Below the pieces are notes generated by a model, which worked only from the letters and a program-made list of their open reading frames with translations, searched no databases and was not told the origin of the DNA. Position numbers and translations under genes: made by a program. Of a DNA stretch of 64,000 bases, positions 17,786 through 26,388 are shown piece by piece. Within the stretch, counting starts at the first letter, position 1. Each line of letters begins with the position of its first letter. The DNA is taken from the NCBI RefSeq assembly GCF_024218775.1, contig NZ_CP100404.1:2046001-2110000 (forward strand), written 5' to 3'. The DNA comes from Haloarcula marina. GTDB lineage: Archaea; Halobacteriota; Halobacteria; Halobacteriales; Haloarculaceae.

Positions 17786-17811
17786 CGACTGCACGCACAG
17801 GCGTGCAGTCG
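17786..17811 (+). terminator. Strong hairpin just after the small hypothetical gene
   Basis: Perfect 11-base arms CGACTGCACGC / GCGTGCAGTCG with an ACAG loop, beginning two bases after the stop codon. No U-run follows, so it is a terminator or an RNA-stabilising element rather than a classical intrinsic terminator. Confidence 0.5.
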
Positions 17812-18013
17812 TCCGACGAACCAGGCCCGTTCATCCTATCGGAACGGTGCCTTCGTATATAAATGAACGGCAAAAACGAGGAAATTCTAACAATCGTACG
17901 CGCGTTATTACCGGGCAGATATGCGTTCGCCGCACGTGTAATTGCGTTCTGTAAAGGTGAACGGCTGTCTGTGTCGTCGGGACTTTTGTTCGTGAGAGCC
18001 CGACGGAGAAACC

Positions 18014-18029
18014 GGCGACGGTAGTCGCC
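18014..18029 (-). terminator. Hairpin next to the stop of the KDXD-like gene
   Basis: Arms GGCGAC / GTCGCC with a 4-base loop, directly 3' of the leftward gene ending at 18030, followed on that strand by a short pyrimidine run. Probably helps end the transcript. Confidence 0.4.
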
Positions 18030-18896
18030 TCAGACGGTCGTGACCGTGTTGGAGAGTCGACCGATACCGTCGATGTCGATGTGGATGTCGTCGCCGGGTT
18101 CGAGGGTGAACCCCTCCGCTGGAACGAGCGACGTGCCGGTGAGCAACACCGTGGTCTCAGAGATGTCGTTGTGCCGCGTGAGGTAGGAGACGAGTTCCTC
18201 GCAGGTGCGGACCATCTCGCTCGTCGACGTTCCCTCTTCGTACAACTGTTCGCCGTCGCGCGAGATGGTCATCCGCATCTCTAGGTCGTGCGGGTCGCCG
18301 ACGGCCTCCGGGGTGACGACGCAGGGACCGAGCGAACACGAGCGGGCGTAAATCTTCGCCTGCGGGAGATAGAGCGGGTTCTCGCCCTCGATGGAGCGAC
18401 TGCTCATGTCGTTGCCGACGGTGTAGCCGACGATGTCGCCGTCGTGGAGGACGATGCCGAGTTCGGGTTCCGGCACGTCCCACTCCGAGTCGGCCCGGAT
18501 ACCGACGGCGTCGCCCGGCGAGACGACGCGCGAGGGCGTGGCCTTGAAGAATATCTCCGGGCGGTCCGCCTCGTAGACGTCGAGATACATCTCGGGCATC
18601 CCGCTCTCGGCCTCGCGGGCCTGCTCGCTGATTTCGTAGGTGACACCCGCGGCCCACACTTCGTCGGCGCGGAGGGGGACGCGGACAGTCGCCTCGTCGG
18701 GGGGGTTGATTTCGTCGGCCTCGTCCAGTAGCCGACGGGCCACGTCGTCGACCGTTTCGCTCGCGACGTGCGCGACGTGCGCGAGTTCGTCGAATCCGGT
18801 CACCCGCGGTCGGGCGGCGGTGAGGTCGTACGCACGGTCGCCGTCGCGAGCGACGAGTCGGGGTCCCTCGGCACTGGCTGTGCGATAGTAACGCAT
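18030..18896 (-). CDS. FAH-family dehydratase, 2-keto-3-deoxyxylonate dehydratase-like
   Basis: 288 residues from the ATG at 18896; the longer frame overlaps the divergent ALDH promoter. Family motifs include VWAAGVTYEISEQAREAES, RPEIFFKATPSR and DVPEPELGIVL, with acidic metal ligands in EPELG. The segment order and SRSIEGENPLYLPQAKIY recall, from memory, the haloarchaeal pentose-pathway enzyme that dehydrates 2-keto-3-deoxypentonate to 2-oxoglutarate semialdehyde. The divergent aldehyde dehydrogenase 93 bases away supplies the next step, which supports the call. Confidence 0.85.
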   Translation of the reverse strand: MRYYRTASAEGPRLVARDGDRAYDLTAARPRVTGFDELAHVAHVASETVDDVARRLLDEADEINPPDEATVRVPLRADEVWAAGVTYEISEQAREAESGMPEMYLDVYEADRPEIFFKATPSRVVSPGDAVGIRADSEWDVPEPELGIVLHDGDIVGYTVGNDMSSRSIEGENPLYLPQAKIYARSCSLGPCVVTPEAVGDPHDLEMRMTISRDGEQLYEEGTSTSEMVRTCEELVSYLTRHNDISETTVLLTGTSLVPAEGFTLEPGDDIHIDIDGIGRLSNTVTTV

Positions 18897-18989
18897 ACGC
18901 ACGATACTGCACACCGGAGGCTCTTGGCCGTTGCGGTCACGCGTTCGGCACCAAAACTTACTCGTACTCCCGGCGTGTCCCTCAGAGCG

Positions 18990-20432
18990 ATGACGGAGAC
19001 ATACCACAACTACGTGGACGGCGAGTGGATCGCCGCGGAGACTGGCGAAACGTTCGAGACGCACAACCCCGCCGACCCGAGCGACGTAGTCGGTGAGTTC
19101 CAACAGTCAGGCGCCGAGGACGCCGAACGAGCCGTCGAAGCGGCCGACGCGGCGAGCGAGGAATGGGCGGCGACGCCCGGTCCCGAGCGCGGTGCGATTC
19201 TGCGCGAAACCTCGCAGAACCTCGCCGAGCGCAAGGAGGAACTGACCGAGACGCTGGTCCGCGAAGAGGGGAAAGCGCGTCCAGAGGCCGCCGGAGAGGT
19301 CCAGCGAGCCATCGACATCTTCGCGTACTACGCGACGAAGGCCAGCGACCTCGGGGGCGAAGTGAAATCCTCCAGCAGTCAGGATACGACGCTCTATACG
19401 GTAAACGAGCCAATCGGGGTCGCGGGCCTCATCACGCCGTGGAACTATCCCATCGCCATCCCGGCGTGGAAAATCGCCCCGGCGCTGGCGACCGGGACGA
19501 CCATCGTGTTCAAGCCCGCCTCCATCGCGCCCAGCGTCGCCCGTCAGTTGGTCGAGTGTCTGGACGACGCGGGCCTCCCCGACGGCGTCCTGAACTACGT
19601 CACCGGCCCCGGTAGCTCCGTCGGCGAGACGTTCACCACCCACGAAGCCGTCGACGCTGTCTCCTTCACCGGCAGTTCCGCCGTCGGAAACATGGTCGGC
19701 GACCAAGCCCAGGAGACGGGCAAGCGCATCCAACTGGAGATGGGCGGCAAGAACCCCGTCCTCGTGATGCCGAGCGCCGACGTGGACGAGGCCGTCGACA
19801 TCGCGGCGTCGGGCGCGTTCGGCGTCACCGGCCAGGCCTGTACCGCCACCTCACGAGCCATCGTTCACGAGGACGTCTACGAGGAGTTCGTCGCTGGCGT
19901 CGTCGACGCGGCCGAGTCCATCGACATCGGCGCCGGACTGGACGGCGCGGACATGGGGCCGCAGGTCGCCGAGAGCGAACGCGACAGCACCCTCGAATAC
20001 GTCGGCATCGGCGTCGACGAAGGCGCGACGCTCGAAACGGGGAGCGACGAGGCCAGCGAGGGCGACGGCTACTTCGTCGAACCCGCCGTCTTCTCGGACG
20101 TGGACCCCGACATGCGCATCGCCCAAGAGGAAATCTTCGGCCCGGTACTGGCGGTCATCCCCGTCAGTAGCTACGAGGAAGCCGTCGACGTCGCCAACGG
20201 CGTCGAGTACGGCCTCTCGGCCAGCATCGTCACGCAGGACCTCTCGGAGGCCCACGACTTCGTCGACGACTCCGAATCCGGCGTCGTGAAGGTCAACGAG
20301 AAGACGACGGGGCTGGAACTGCACGTCCCCTTCGGCGGGATGAAGAACTCCTCCAGCGAGACGTACCGCGAACAGGGCGACGCGGGACTGGACTTCTACA
20401 CCCTCTCGAAGACGGTGTACCTGAACTACTGA
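18990..20432 (+). CDS. Aldehyde dehydrogenase, 2-oxoglutarate semialdehyde dehydrogenase-like
   Basis: 480 residues from the ATG at 18990, the normal family length. NAD-binding FTGSSAVG, the general base in LEMGGKNP, and the catalytic Cys in GQACTATSR are all intact; PFGGMKNSS is the usual C-terminal signature. Paired divergently with the KDXD-like gene, it most likely oxidises 2-oxoglutarate semialdehyde to 2-oxoglutarate, ending the oxidative pentose pathway. Convergent with lutB-A copy 1; a T-rich stretch (20443-20447) between the stops may end the transcript. Confidence 0.88.
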   Translation: MTETYHNYVDGEWIAAETGETFETHNPADPSDVVGEFQQSGAEDAERAVEAADAASEEWAATPGPERGAILRETSQNLAERKEELTETLVREEGKARPEAAGEVQRAIDIFAYYATKASDLGGEVKSSSSQDTTLYTVNEPIGVAGLITPWNYPIAIPAWKIAPALATGTTIVFKPASIAPSVARQLVECLDDAGLPDGVLNYVTGPGSSVGETFTTHEAVDAVSFTGSSAVGNMVGDQAQETGKRIQLEMGGKNPVLVMPSADVDEAVDIAASGAFGVTGQACTATSRAIVHEDVYEEFVAGVVDAAESIDIGAGLDGADMGPQVAESERDSTLEYVGIGVDEGATLETGSDEASEGDGYFVEPAVFSDVDPDMRIAQEEIFGPVLAVIPVSSYEEAVDVANGVEYGLSASIVTQDLSEAHDFVDDSESGVVKVNEKTTGLELHVPFGGMKNSSSETYREQGDAGLDFYTLSKTVYLNY

Positions 20433-20450
20433 GTCCGCACCCGACGTTTT

Positions 20451-22631
20451 TCACGGCGCGAGCAGTTCTATCGGATGTCGGGGCTGTCGTTCGAGGAGCG
20501 CGTCTATCTGTTCGAGACACGAGGTCCCGCTGGCGACGACCGGGCGGTCCCGAACGTCCTGGGCCTCGAACTGCTCTCGTAGGCGGTCACCAACGTCCAT
20601 GCTGAGTTCGTAGTAGTCACTCTTGTAGCCGAAACTCCCGGCCATCCCGCAACACTCTACCTCTGAGGTCGTCACGTCGTAGCCACACTCCTCCAAGACG
20701 GCGACCGTGTGAGCTTCGAGGCCGAGCGTCCGTTGCTGGCAGTGACTGTGGTAGGCGATTTCGGGCGTCTCGACGCGGCCGAGCGAATCCGCGCTGGCCC
20801 CGTGCTCCAGCAGGCCGTAGACGTACTCCATGACCTCGTAGCTGTGCTCGGCGAGGGTCTCGAAGGTCGCAGTATCGAGCAGTTTCTCGTACTCCGAACA
20901 GAACATCGCGTGGTCGCTCGGTTCGACGACGACCACGTCTCGGCCCGCCTCGACGTGCGGCGAGAGTCCCTCTGCGACCCGTTCGGCGTGGTCCTGTGCG
21001 GTGGCTATCATCCCCTGTGAGAACGGCGCGCGACCGCTGGAGGCGACGGACGGGACGACAACGTCGACGCCGAGTGCTTCGAGGACCTTCACGGCCGCTT
21101 TCCCGCGGTCGACTTGCACGTGGTTCGTGTACACGTCGGGATAGAGAACCGCGCGGCGGTCGGGGTTCGAGACGGTCGACTCGCGCGCGGCGAACCACTC
21201 GACGAACGTCTCGCGCTGGAACTGCGGGAGGTCCCGACGCGGGTCGACGCCGACGGTACGGTCCATGAGCCACCGAGCCGTCTGCGTGTCGGCCAGCCAG
21301 TTCGAGAGGGGGGCGGTGGCGCTCCCGAGTTTCGCCATCGTCTCGAAGTTGCCGAAGAATCGTTTCTGGAGCGGCGCGCCTTCGTCCTCGTCGTCGGGCG
21401 TGAGGCCGTCGACCAGCCACGCCGCCGGAGCGTCCCCATCGCGGTTGATTCGGTCGCGGACGACCGTGTTTATCCACGGAATGTCTATCTTCACTGGGCA
21501 CGCGGTGGTGCAGCGGCTACACCCGGTACAGAGGTCGTTGAACTCGGCGGCGGTGTCGAGGCCTTCGATGCCCGCTTCCCATCCGGTGGCGATGCCGCCC
21601 GAGTACGTCTCGCCGCCGAAGGCGTGGCCGCCGACGCTCTGGAAGTTCGCACACGAATTGGCGCAGGCGGAACAGCGGATACAGTACAGCGTCTCTTCGA
21701 GGTGTTCGTCCTCGCGCATGTCCATGCGGCCGTTGTCGATGAGCACGAGGTGGAAATCCCGGTCGGCGTCGAACTCCGAGAGGGGCGTATCATCGTCCGA
21801 GAAGTCCACGACGGGTGTCTCGACGGGCGGAGTCAACAACGAGACGTAGGAGGTGATGTCCTGTCCGGTCCCCGACCGCCCGATGAGTTCGACGAACGGA
21901 TGAAAGTCGGCCACCGAGGGGACGACTTTCTCGACGCCCGCGACGGTAATCTGGGTGTCTGTCGCGGCCACCGTCTTGCGGGCGTTGCCCTCGCTGGTCA
22001 CCAGCGCCATGGTCCCGGAGTCGGCCGCGAGGAAGTTCGCGCCGGTGATACCGACTTCGCTGTCGACGATTTGCTCGCCGAGTTTCTCGCGAGCGAAGTG
22101 GGTGAGTTCTTCCGCGGTCTCCAGGGGTTCGTCGGGGTCGAAGACCTCGTTGAAGAGGTCGGCGATAGACTCGCGAGATTTGTGGATTGCGGGGGCGACG
22201 ATGTGGGAGGGCGCTTCGTCGGCCACTTGAAGGACCCACTCACCGAGGTCGGTTTCGACCACGTCGACGCCGTCACTCTCCAGTGCCTCGTTGACCTCGA
22301 TTTCCTCGCTGGTCATGGACTTGCTCTTGACGACGCGGTCGGCGTCCCGGTCGGCCACGACCTCGCGAATGTAGGCGTTGGCGTCCGCGGCGTCGTCGGC
22401 GACGTACACCGTCCCGCCGTTCTCGGCGACTGACTCCTGCAACTGTTCGAGGAGTTCGGGGAGTCGCTCGATGGCGTCTTCCTTGATGGCGCGGGCCTCG
22501 GTCTTCAGGTCCTCGTAGTCCTCCAGTTCGGCGACCGAGCGGTAGCGGCCCTCGTTGAAACCGCGCGTGTTCTCCGCGACGGCCGCGCCCTCGGTCCGCA
22601 TCAGTTCTCGAATGTCGTCTGCCTTCGACAT
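20451..22631 (-). CDS. LutB-LutA fusion-like iron-sulfur oxidoreductase, copy 1
   Basis: 726 residues from the ATG at 22631 (a GTG two codons upstream is possible; 22631 gives the same length as copy 2). Residues 1-300 are a LUD domain, then two 4Fe-4S motifs near 317-327 (CIRCSACANSC) and 368-378 (CTGCSRCTTACP), then a cysteine-rich CCG domain with HSHCQQR, ECCGMAGSFGYK and SGTSC. The first CCG site is replaced by SSGRAPFSQG. It should act with LutC in lactate or glycolate oxidation, passing electrons to the membrane. Overlaps lutC copy 1. Confidence 0.88.
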   Translation of the reverse strand: MSKADDIRELMRTEGAAVAENTRGFNEGRYRSVAELEDYEDLKTEARAIKEDAIERLPELLEQLQESVAENGGTVYVADDAADANAYIREVVADRDADRVVKSKSMTSEEIEVNEALESDGVDVVETDLGEWVLQVADEAPSHIVAPAIHKSRESIADLFNEVFDPDEPLETAEELTHFAREKLGEQIVDSEVGITGANFLAADSGTMALVTSEGNARKTVAATDTQITVAGVEKVVPSVADFHPFVELIGRSGTGQDITSYVSLLTPPVETPVVDFSDDDTPLSEFDADRDFHLVLIDNGRMDMREDEHLEETLYCIRCSACANSCANFQSVGGHAFGGETYSGGIATGWEAGIEGLDTAAEFNDLCTGCSRCTTACPVKIDIPWINTVVRDRINRDGDAPAAWLVDGLTPDDEDEGAPLQKRFFGNFETMAKLGSATAPLSNWLADTQTARWLMDRTVGVDPRRDLPQFQRETFVEWFAARESTVSNPDRRAVLYPDVYTNHVQVDRGKAAVKVLEALGVDVVVPSVASSGRAPFSQGMIATAQDHAERVAEGLSPHVEAGRDVVVVEPSDHAMFCSEYEKLLDTATFETLAEHSYEVMEYVYGLLEHGASADSLGRVETPEIAYHSHCQQRTLGLEAHTVAVLEECGYDVTTSEVECCGMAGSFGYKSDYYELSMDVGDRLREQFEAQDVRDRPVVASGTSCLEQIDALLERQPRHPIELLAP

Positions 22632-22633
22632 AC

Positions 22634-23155
22634 TCACTCGGCCTCCACGAGGAGGACGGCTACCGACTTCGGCCCATGTGCACCCCTGACGAGTGCGCCC
22701 ATGTCCGCCGTCGCACTCGGCCCCGTCGCGAAGATGGTGCTCCCGCGCGTCTCCCGAAGGTCGGCGTCTACTGCGGCGATGGCGTCGTCCATCGTCGCCA
22801 GCACGTCTTCTTCGCGGAGGACGACGACGTGGTGGTCGACGAACAGACTAACGAGTTCACTCCCGCGGTCGGTGAGACGGAGACTCAGCGTTCCGTAGTC
22901 GCCGACGCCGAACGCCGCGGCCGTCACACCCGTCGTCGCCTCGCGGAGTTCGACTGGCGTCGGGTCGACAGAGACTGCGGTGTCGTCGAGTGAGAAGTCT
23001 CGGCCGTCGAACTGTCCGTCGAGTGCGACGCCGACCGCAGGTGGGTCGACAGCCTCGTCGACGGCCGCGGCGAACCCCGTCTGAGAGACGGTAGTCACCG
23101 GAACGTCGTACGCCGAGAGTGACGACTCGAACGCGCCGAGCGTGTCAGTAGCCAT
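22634..23155 (-). CDS. LUD-domain protein (LutC-like), copy 1
   Basis: 173 residues. The C-terminal GPSATADMGALVRGAHGP is the LUD/LutC signature, and VSVDPTPVELREATTGVTAA lies mid-protein. LutC is a subunit of the LutABC L-lactate oxidation complex. The stop overlaps or abuts the lutB-A start (TGA at 22634-22636), so the two are coupled. It is clearly less similar to copy 2 (35882-36403) than the LutB-A proteins are to each other. Confidence 0.88.
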   Translation of the reverse strand: MATDTLGAFESSLSAYDVPVTTVSQTGFAAAVDEAVDPPAVGVALDGQFDGRDFSLDDTAVSVDPTPVELREATTGVTAAAFGVGDYGTLSLRLTDRGSELVSLFVDHHVVVLREEDVLATMDDAIAAVDADLRETRGSTIFATGPSATADMGALVRGAHGPKSVAVLLVEAE

Positions 23156-23180
23156 TGGTGTGCGGACACACGGAACACAC

Positions 23181-23190
23181 GTGTATAAAC
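23181..23190 (-). promoter_or_regulatory. TATA box for lutC copy 1
   Basis: GTTTATACAC on the minus strand, centred about 30 bases before the ATG at 23155, predicting a leaderless transcript. Confidence 0.45.
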
Positions 23191-23215
23191 GTTCGAGGTC
23201 CCGCGTCTCGGGCGG

Positions 23216-24067
23216 TTACTGACGTTCCGCGACGACCGGATTCTCCAGGACGCCGATGCCTTCGATTTCGACTTCCACGCTGTCGCCGGGATTCAGCAAT
23301 TCGGGCGGATCACGGAAGATGCCGACGCCGCCGGGCGTGCCCGTCGAGATAACGTCGCCCGGCCGGAGCGTCATCGCGTCGCTGATGTACGCGACGAGTT
23401 CGTCCACGTCGAAGATGAACTGCTCCGTGTTCGAGGACTGCTTCGTCTCGCCGTTGACGCGGCAGGCCACGTCGACGTTGTTCGGGTCGAACCCGTCGCC
23501 AGCGACGAGCGCCGGTCCCATCGGCGAGAACGTGTCGTAGCTCTTCCCGCGGAAGAACTGGCCGTCGTCGAACTGCGCGTCCCGGCCGCTCACGTCGTTG
23601 ATGACCGTGTAGCCAGCGACGTGGTCCCGAACCTCGTCGGGGTGGAGGTTGCTCGCCGTATGTCCGATGACGACGCCGAGTTCCACCTCGTAGTCCACCT
23701 CTCCCAGCGCGTTCGGATGGACGATGGGGTCGCCGGGGTTGGTGACCGACGTGGCCGCTTTCGAGAACAGCAGCGGTTTCTCGGGTATCTCCTCGTCCTG
23801 TTCTTCGGCGTGGTCCCGATAGTTCAGCCCCGCACAGACGATTTTGCCCGGTACCTCGACTGGAGCGAGCAGGGACACGTCGCCGTCTACTTCAGTCAGC
23901 GCCCCGGTTTCGAGCGCGGACCCGACCCGCCGCCGATAGCCCGCCGACCCGATTTCGGCGAGCGTCGGTTCCCCGCCCGGCCAATCGGCCAGCGAGTACA
24001 CTGTCTCGTCTGCACGAACTCCCCACGCTGGACTGGTACCGCCGACTGTGTAGCGAACGAACTGCAT
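23216..24067 (-). CDS. FAH-family hydrolase, 2,4-diketo-3-deoxy sugar-acid hydrolase-like, copy 1
   Basis: 283 residues from the ATG at 24067; the frame runs further but only into the promoter. FAH landmarks: KIVCAGLNYRDHAEEQ, DYEVELGVVIG with the E-x-E metal pair, NDVSGRDAQFD and STGTPGGVGIF. Relatives cleave 2,4-diketo-3-deoxy-L-fuconate or -rhamnonate to pyruvate and L-lactate. It directly precedes the lutC/lutB-A pair in the same orientation (60 bases), matching lactate production then oxidation. A TATA-like CTTATGTAC lies about 24 bases upstream. Confidence 0.85.
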   Translation of the reverse strand: MQFVRYTVGGTSPAWGVRADETVYSLADWPGGEPTLAEIGSAGYRRRVGSALETGALTEVDGDVSLLAPVEVPGKIVCAGLNYRDHAEEQDEEIPEKPLLFSKAATSVTNPGDPIVHPNALGEVDYEVELGVVIGHTASNLHPDEVRDHVAGYTVINDVSGRDAQFDDGQFFRGKSYDTFSPMGPALVAGDGFDPNNVDVACRVNGETKQSSNTEQFIFDVDELVAYISDAMTLRPGDVISTGTPGGVGIFRDPPELLNPGDSVEVEIEGIGVLENPVVAERQ

Positions 24068-24524
24068 GCAGAGAGAGGGTCGAAGCGCGGGTACATAAGT
24101 CTTCGATACTGTCTCGCCGTCGCACCGGTTACCCGACGACTCAGCTACCGAAGGTAGTTCCCTGAAATATGGTCTCGACGGAAGAAGAGTTTTGACAAGT
24201 GTGAGAGTAAGGTCGTCAGATAGTGAGACATTATGCGCAATAGTGTTCAAAAGTCGCCATTTATTATCTAAATACGGCCCATTGTGGGTTATGTCTGATT
24301 TTTCTATACCCAATTAGGAGTCTATGAGCCCTTTCTGGATACATACCCTCTCGAATTGGGTTCATAGTGTGAAATTGACTGAGAGTGCGCGGCCGAGTGC
24401 GGGAGCGGTGGCGACGCGGAAAATCGGCCCGAATCGTGACTTCTTCGATTAATCGCGGACGGATTCGAGAATGAGTCGTTGCTCGACGCGTGTGGCCTCG
24501 CGTTGGGCGTCGTGGACCGCGTCG
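24068..24524. other. Gene-free stretch of 457 bases upstream of FAH copy 1
   Basis: Holds the FAH copy 1 promoter at its left end and an imperfect long inverted repeat at 24304-24367. The middle (about 24170-24380) is poorer in GC than the surroundings. I see no coding signal, RNA gene or IS end. Confidence 0.4.
24304..24367. repeat. Spaced inverted repeat ACCCAATT / AATTGGGT
   Basis: Perfect 8-base arms (24308-24315 and 24354-24361) about 38 bases apart, extended outward by CTAT (24304-24307) and ATAG (24364-24367). Could be an operator pair, a looped RNA or a mobile-element scar; nothing decides. Confidence 0.3.
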
Positions 24525-25373
24525 TCAGTCCCGGTCGGCGACGACGTGGTTGGTCAGCGTGCCGATACCCTCGATTTCGACGTCCACGCTGTCGCCGGGT
24601 TCGAGCAGTTCGGGCGGGTCGCGGAAGATGCCGACGCCGCCGGGGGTACCCGTCGAGATGACGTCGCCCGGCCGAAGCGTCGTAAACCCGCTGATGTACT
24701 CGACGACTTCGTCGACGCCGAAGATGAACTCCTCGGTGTTCGAAGACTGCATCGTCTCGCCGTTGACGCGGCAGGCCACGTCCAACTCTGTGGGGTCGAG
24801 ATGCTCGTCGGGAACGAGCGTCGGCCCCATCGGCGCGAACGTGTCGTAGCTCTTTCCGCGGAAGAACTGGCCGTCGTCGAACTGCGCATCCCGCCCGCTC
24901 ACGTCGTTGACGGCGGTGTACCCGGCGACGTAGTCGCGGGCTTCCTCTGCCGAAACGTCCTTGGCAGTGCGGCCGATGACGACGCCGAGTTCCACCTCGA
25001 AGTCGACTTCATCGAGTTCCGCAGGATGGACGATGGGGTCGCCGGGGTTGGTGACCGACGTGGCCGCCTTCCCGAACAGCAGCGGTTTCTCGGGGACCTC
25101 TTCGTCCTGTTCCTCTGCGTGGTCGTGATAGTTCAGCCCCACGCAGACGATTTTCCCCGGGCGCGGGACAGGGGCGAGCAGTTTCGCCTCCGCGGCGGGT
25201 ATTGCGTGGTCGGCCATCGCGTCGACGGCGTCTTCGACGACGCGGAGGAATCCGGCGTCGGTCAGTTGTTGGTACGAGACGTCTTCGCGGAGTCCGGCCA
25301 ACGGGACGATGTCGTCGTCCCGGCGGACGCCCCACTGCGGGGCACTGCCAGTGGTGTAGCGAACGAACTGCAT
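24525..25373 (-). CDS. FAH-family hydrolase, 2,4-diketo-3-deoxy sugar-acid hydrolase-like, copy 2
   Basis: 282 residues from the ATG at 25373, chosen to align with copy 1 (both begin MQFVRYT); GTG at 25376 is the alternative. It shares KIVCVGLNYHDHAEEQDEE, DFEVELGVVIG, NDVSGRDAQFD and STGTPGGVGIF with copy 1. It is 46 bases downstream of the IclR gene 25420-26178. Probable role: splitting a diketo deoxy acid such as 2,4-diketo-3-deoxyrhamnonate into pyruvate and lactate. Which copy serves which sugar is unknown. Confidence 0.85.
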   Translation of the reverse strand: MQFVRYTTGSAPQWGVRRDDDIVPLAGLREDVSYQQLTDAGFLRVVEDAVDAMADHAIPAAEAKLLAPVPRPGKIVCVGLNYHDHAEEQDEEVPEKPLLFGKAATSVTNPGDPIVHPAELDEVDFEVELGVVIGRTAKDVSAEEARDYVAGYTAVNDVSGRDAQFDDGQFFRGKSYDTFAPMGPTLVPDEHLDPTELDVACRVNGETMQSSNTEEFIFGVDEVVEYISGFTTLRPGDVISTGTPGGVGIFRDPPELLEPGDSVDVEIEGIGTLTNHVVADRD

Positions 25374-25419
25374 CACCGGGAACTGCCGGCCACTGCTACC
25401 TAACTGTTGTGTTTACCGG

Positions 25420-26178
25420 CTACGAGTACGTCAGGTTCACCTCGATGACGTTCGCACTGCGCAGAATCTGCGCGGGAATCTCGTCGGTGAATCGCTCGCC
25501 CTGCATTCGACTCTTCGGCCCGGAGACACTCACGGCCGCGATAGCGCGGTCGTTCTGGTTCATTATCGGGGCGGCGATACACCGCATCCCCTTGACGCGT
25601 TCCTCGTCGTCGTACGCGTACCCGCGCTCTCTGACCTCGTCGAGCGTCTCGTACAGTTCGTCCTCGTCGGCGATGGTTCGGGGGGTGATTTTCGGAAGAC
25701 CGTGTCTGTCGACGATGGCCTCGACTTCCGTCCGCGGACGGAACGCCATTATCGTCTTCCCAAGCGCAGTCGTTTGGAGGGGGACCCGCATCCCGGCGTG
25801 CGTGTCGAGTTGGACCGCATCGGGGCCGCGCGCCCGATAGAGGAAGACGCCGAGGCCGTGTTCCTCTATCATGAGATTCGAGTGCTCCCCCGTTTTTTCG
25901 GCCAGTTCGTCCACCTCGGGGCGAGCGATGTTGAACACCTTCTTTCGGGAGCGGGCTTGGTCACCGAGTTGCAGGAACCGGGTGCTCACGTGGTACTGGT
26001 CCCCCTCCTTGATGAGGTACTGCTCCCGTTCGAGCGTCCGGAGGTGGTCGTGAACGGTGCTCGTCGGCTTGTCGAGTTCTTGTGCGACCTCCGAGACGCC
26101 AGCCCCGTCGCGTTCGCGGAGTATCTCCACTATCTCCAGCGACACCTTCGCCGCATTGACTGGGACATCGTTGCTCAT
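25420..26178 (-). CDS. IclR-family transcriptional regulator (sugar module 2)
   Basis: 252 residues from the ATG at 26178; the long upstream frame crosses the divergent promoter. Winged-helix segment VSEVAQELDKPTSTVHDHLRTL near residues 25-50, then the effector domain with GKTIMAF and the ending LRSANVIEVNLTYS. The L-rhamnose cluster of Haloferax volcanii has an IclR-type activator, so this is a plausible counterpart (inference). A TCCGT-N5-CCGGA repeat lies at 26213-26227 in its own promoter, and similar repeats precede other genes of the module. Confidence 0.9.
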   Translation of the reverse strand: MSNDVPVNAAKVSLEIVEILRERDGAGVSEVAQELDKPTSTVHDHLRTLEREQYLIKEGDQYHVSTRFLQLGDQARSRKKVFNIARPEVDELAEKTGEHSNLMIEEHGLGVFLYRARGPDAVQLDTHAGMRVPLQTTALGKTIMAFRPRTEVEAIVDRHGLPKITPRTIADEDELYETLDEVRERGYAYDDEERVKGMRCIAAPIMNQNDRAIAAVSVSGPKSRMQGERFTDEIPAQILRSANVIEVNLTYS

Positions 26179-26212
26179 ACGCGAACCATGGATAGACGCT
26201 GAAAAAAGTCTT

Positions 26213-26227
26213 TCCGTCATTACCGGA
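26213..26227. promoter_or_regulatory. Candidate IclR operator, TCCGTCATTACCGGA
   Basis: One mismatch from TCCGG-N5-CCGGA; flanking bases extend the symmetry (TTTCCG...CGGAAA, 26211-26229 region). It lies 35 bases before the IclR gene and about 60 bases upstream of the TATA element of the divergent binding-protein gene, so it could serve both. Confidence 0.5.
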
Positions 26228-26280
26228 AACATGGGAGAGGCGGATACGACGCCGAGTGGACCGTCGGAACCTGTGTGCCA

Positions 26281-26291
26281 ATTTTTAATAC
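26281..26291 (+). promoter_or_regulatory. TATA-like element before the signal-less binding protein
   Basis: TTTTTAATA within an A/T run. Transcription would start near 26315, leaving a leader of about 75 bases before the ATG at 26389. Confidence 0.35.
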
Positions 26292-26388
26292 CGTGTAGTT
26301 TAGACTCTGAATCGTACCACAGGACAGCCACATCGGCGGCGAGCGTCCCGTTCGGCGGTACATTCGGCGCTGACCCAACTCCCCCACC

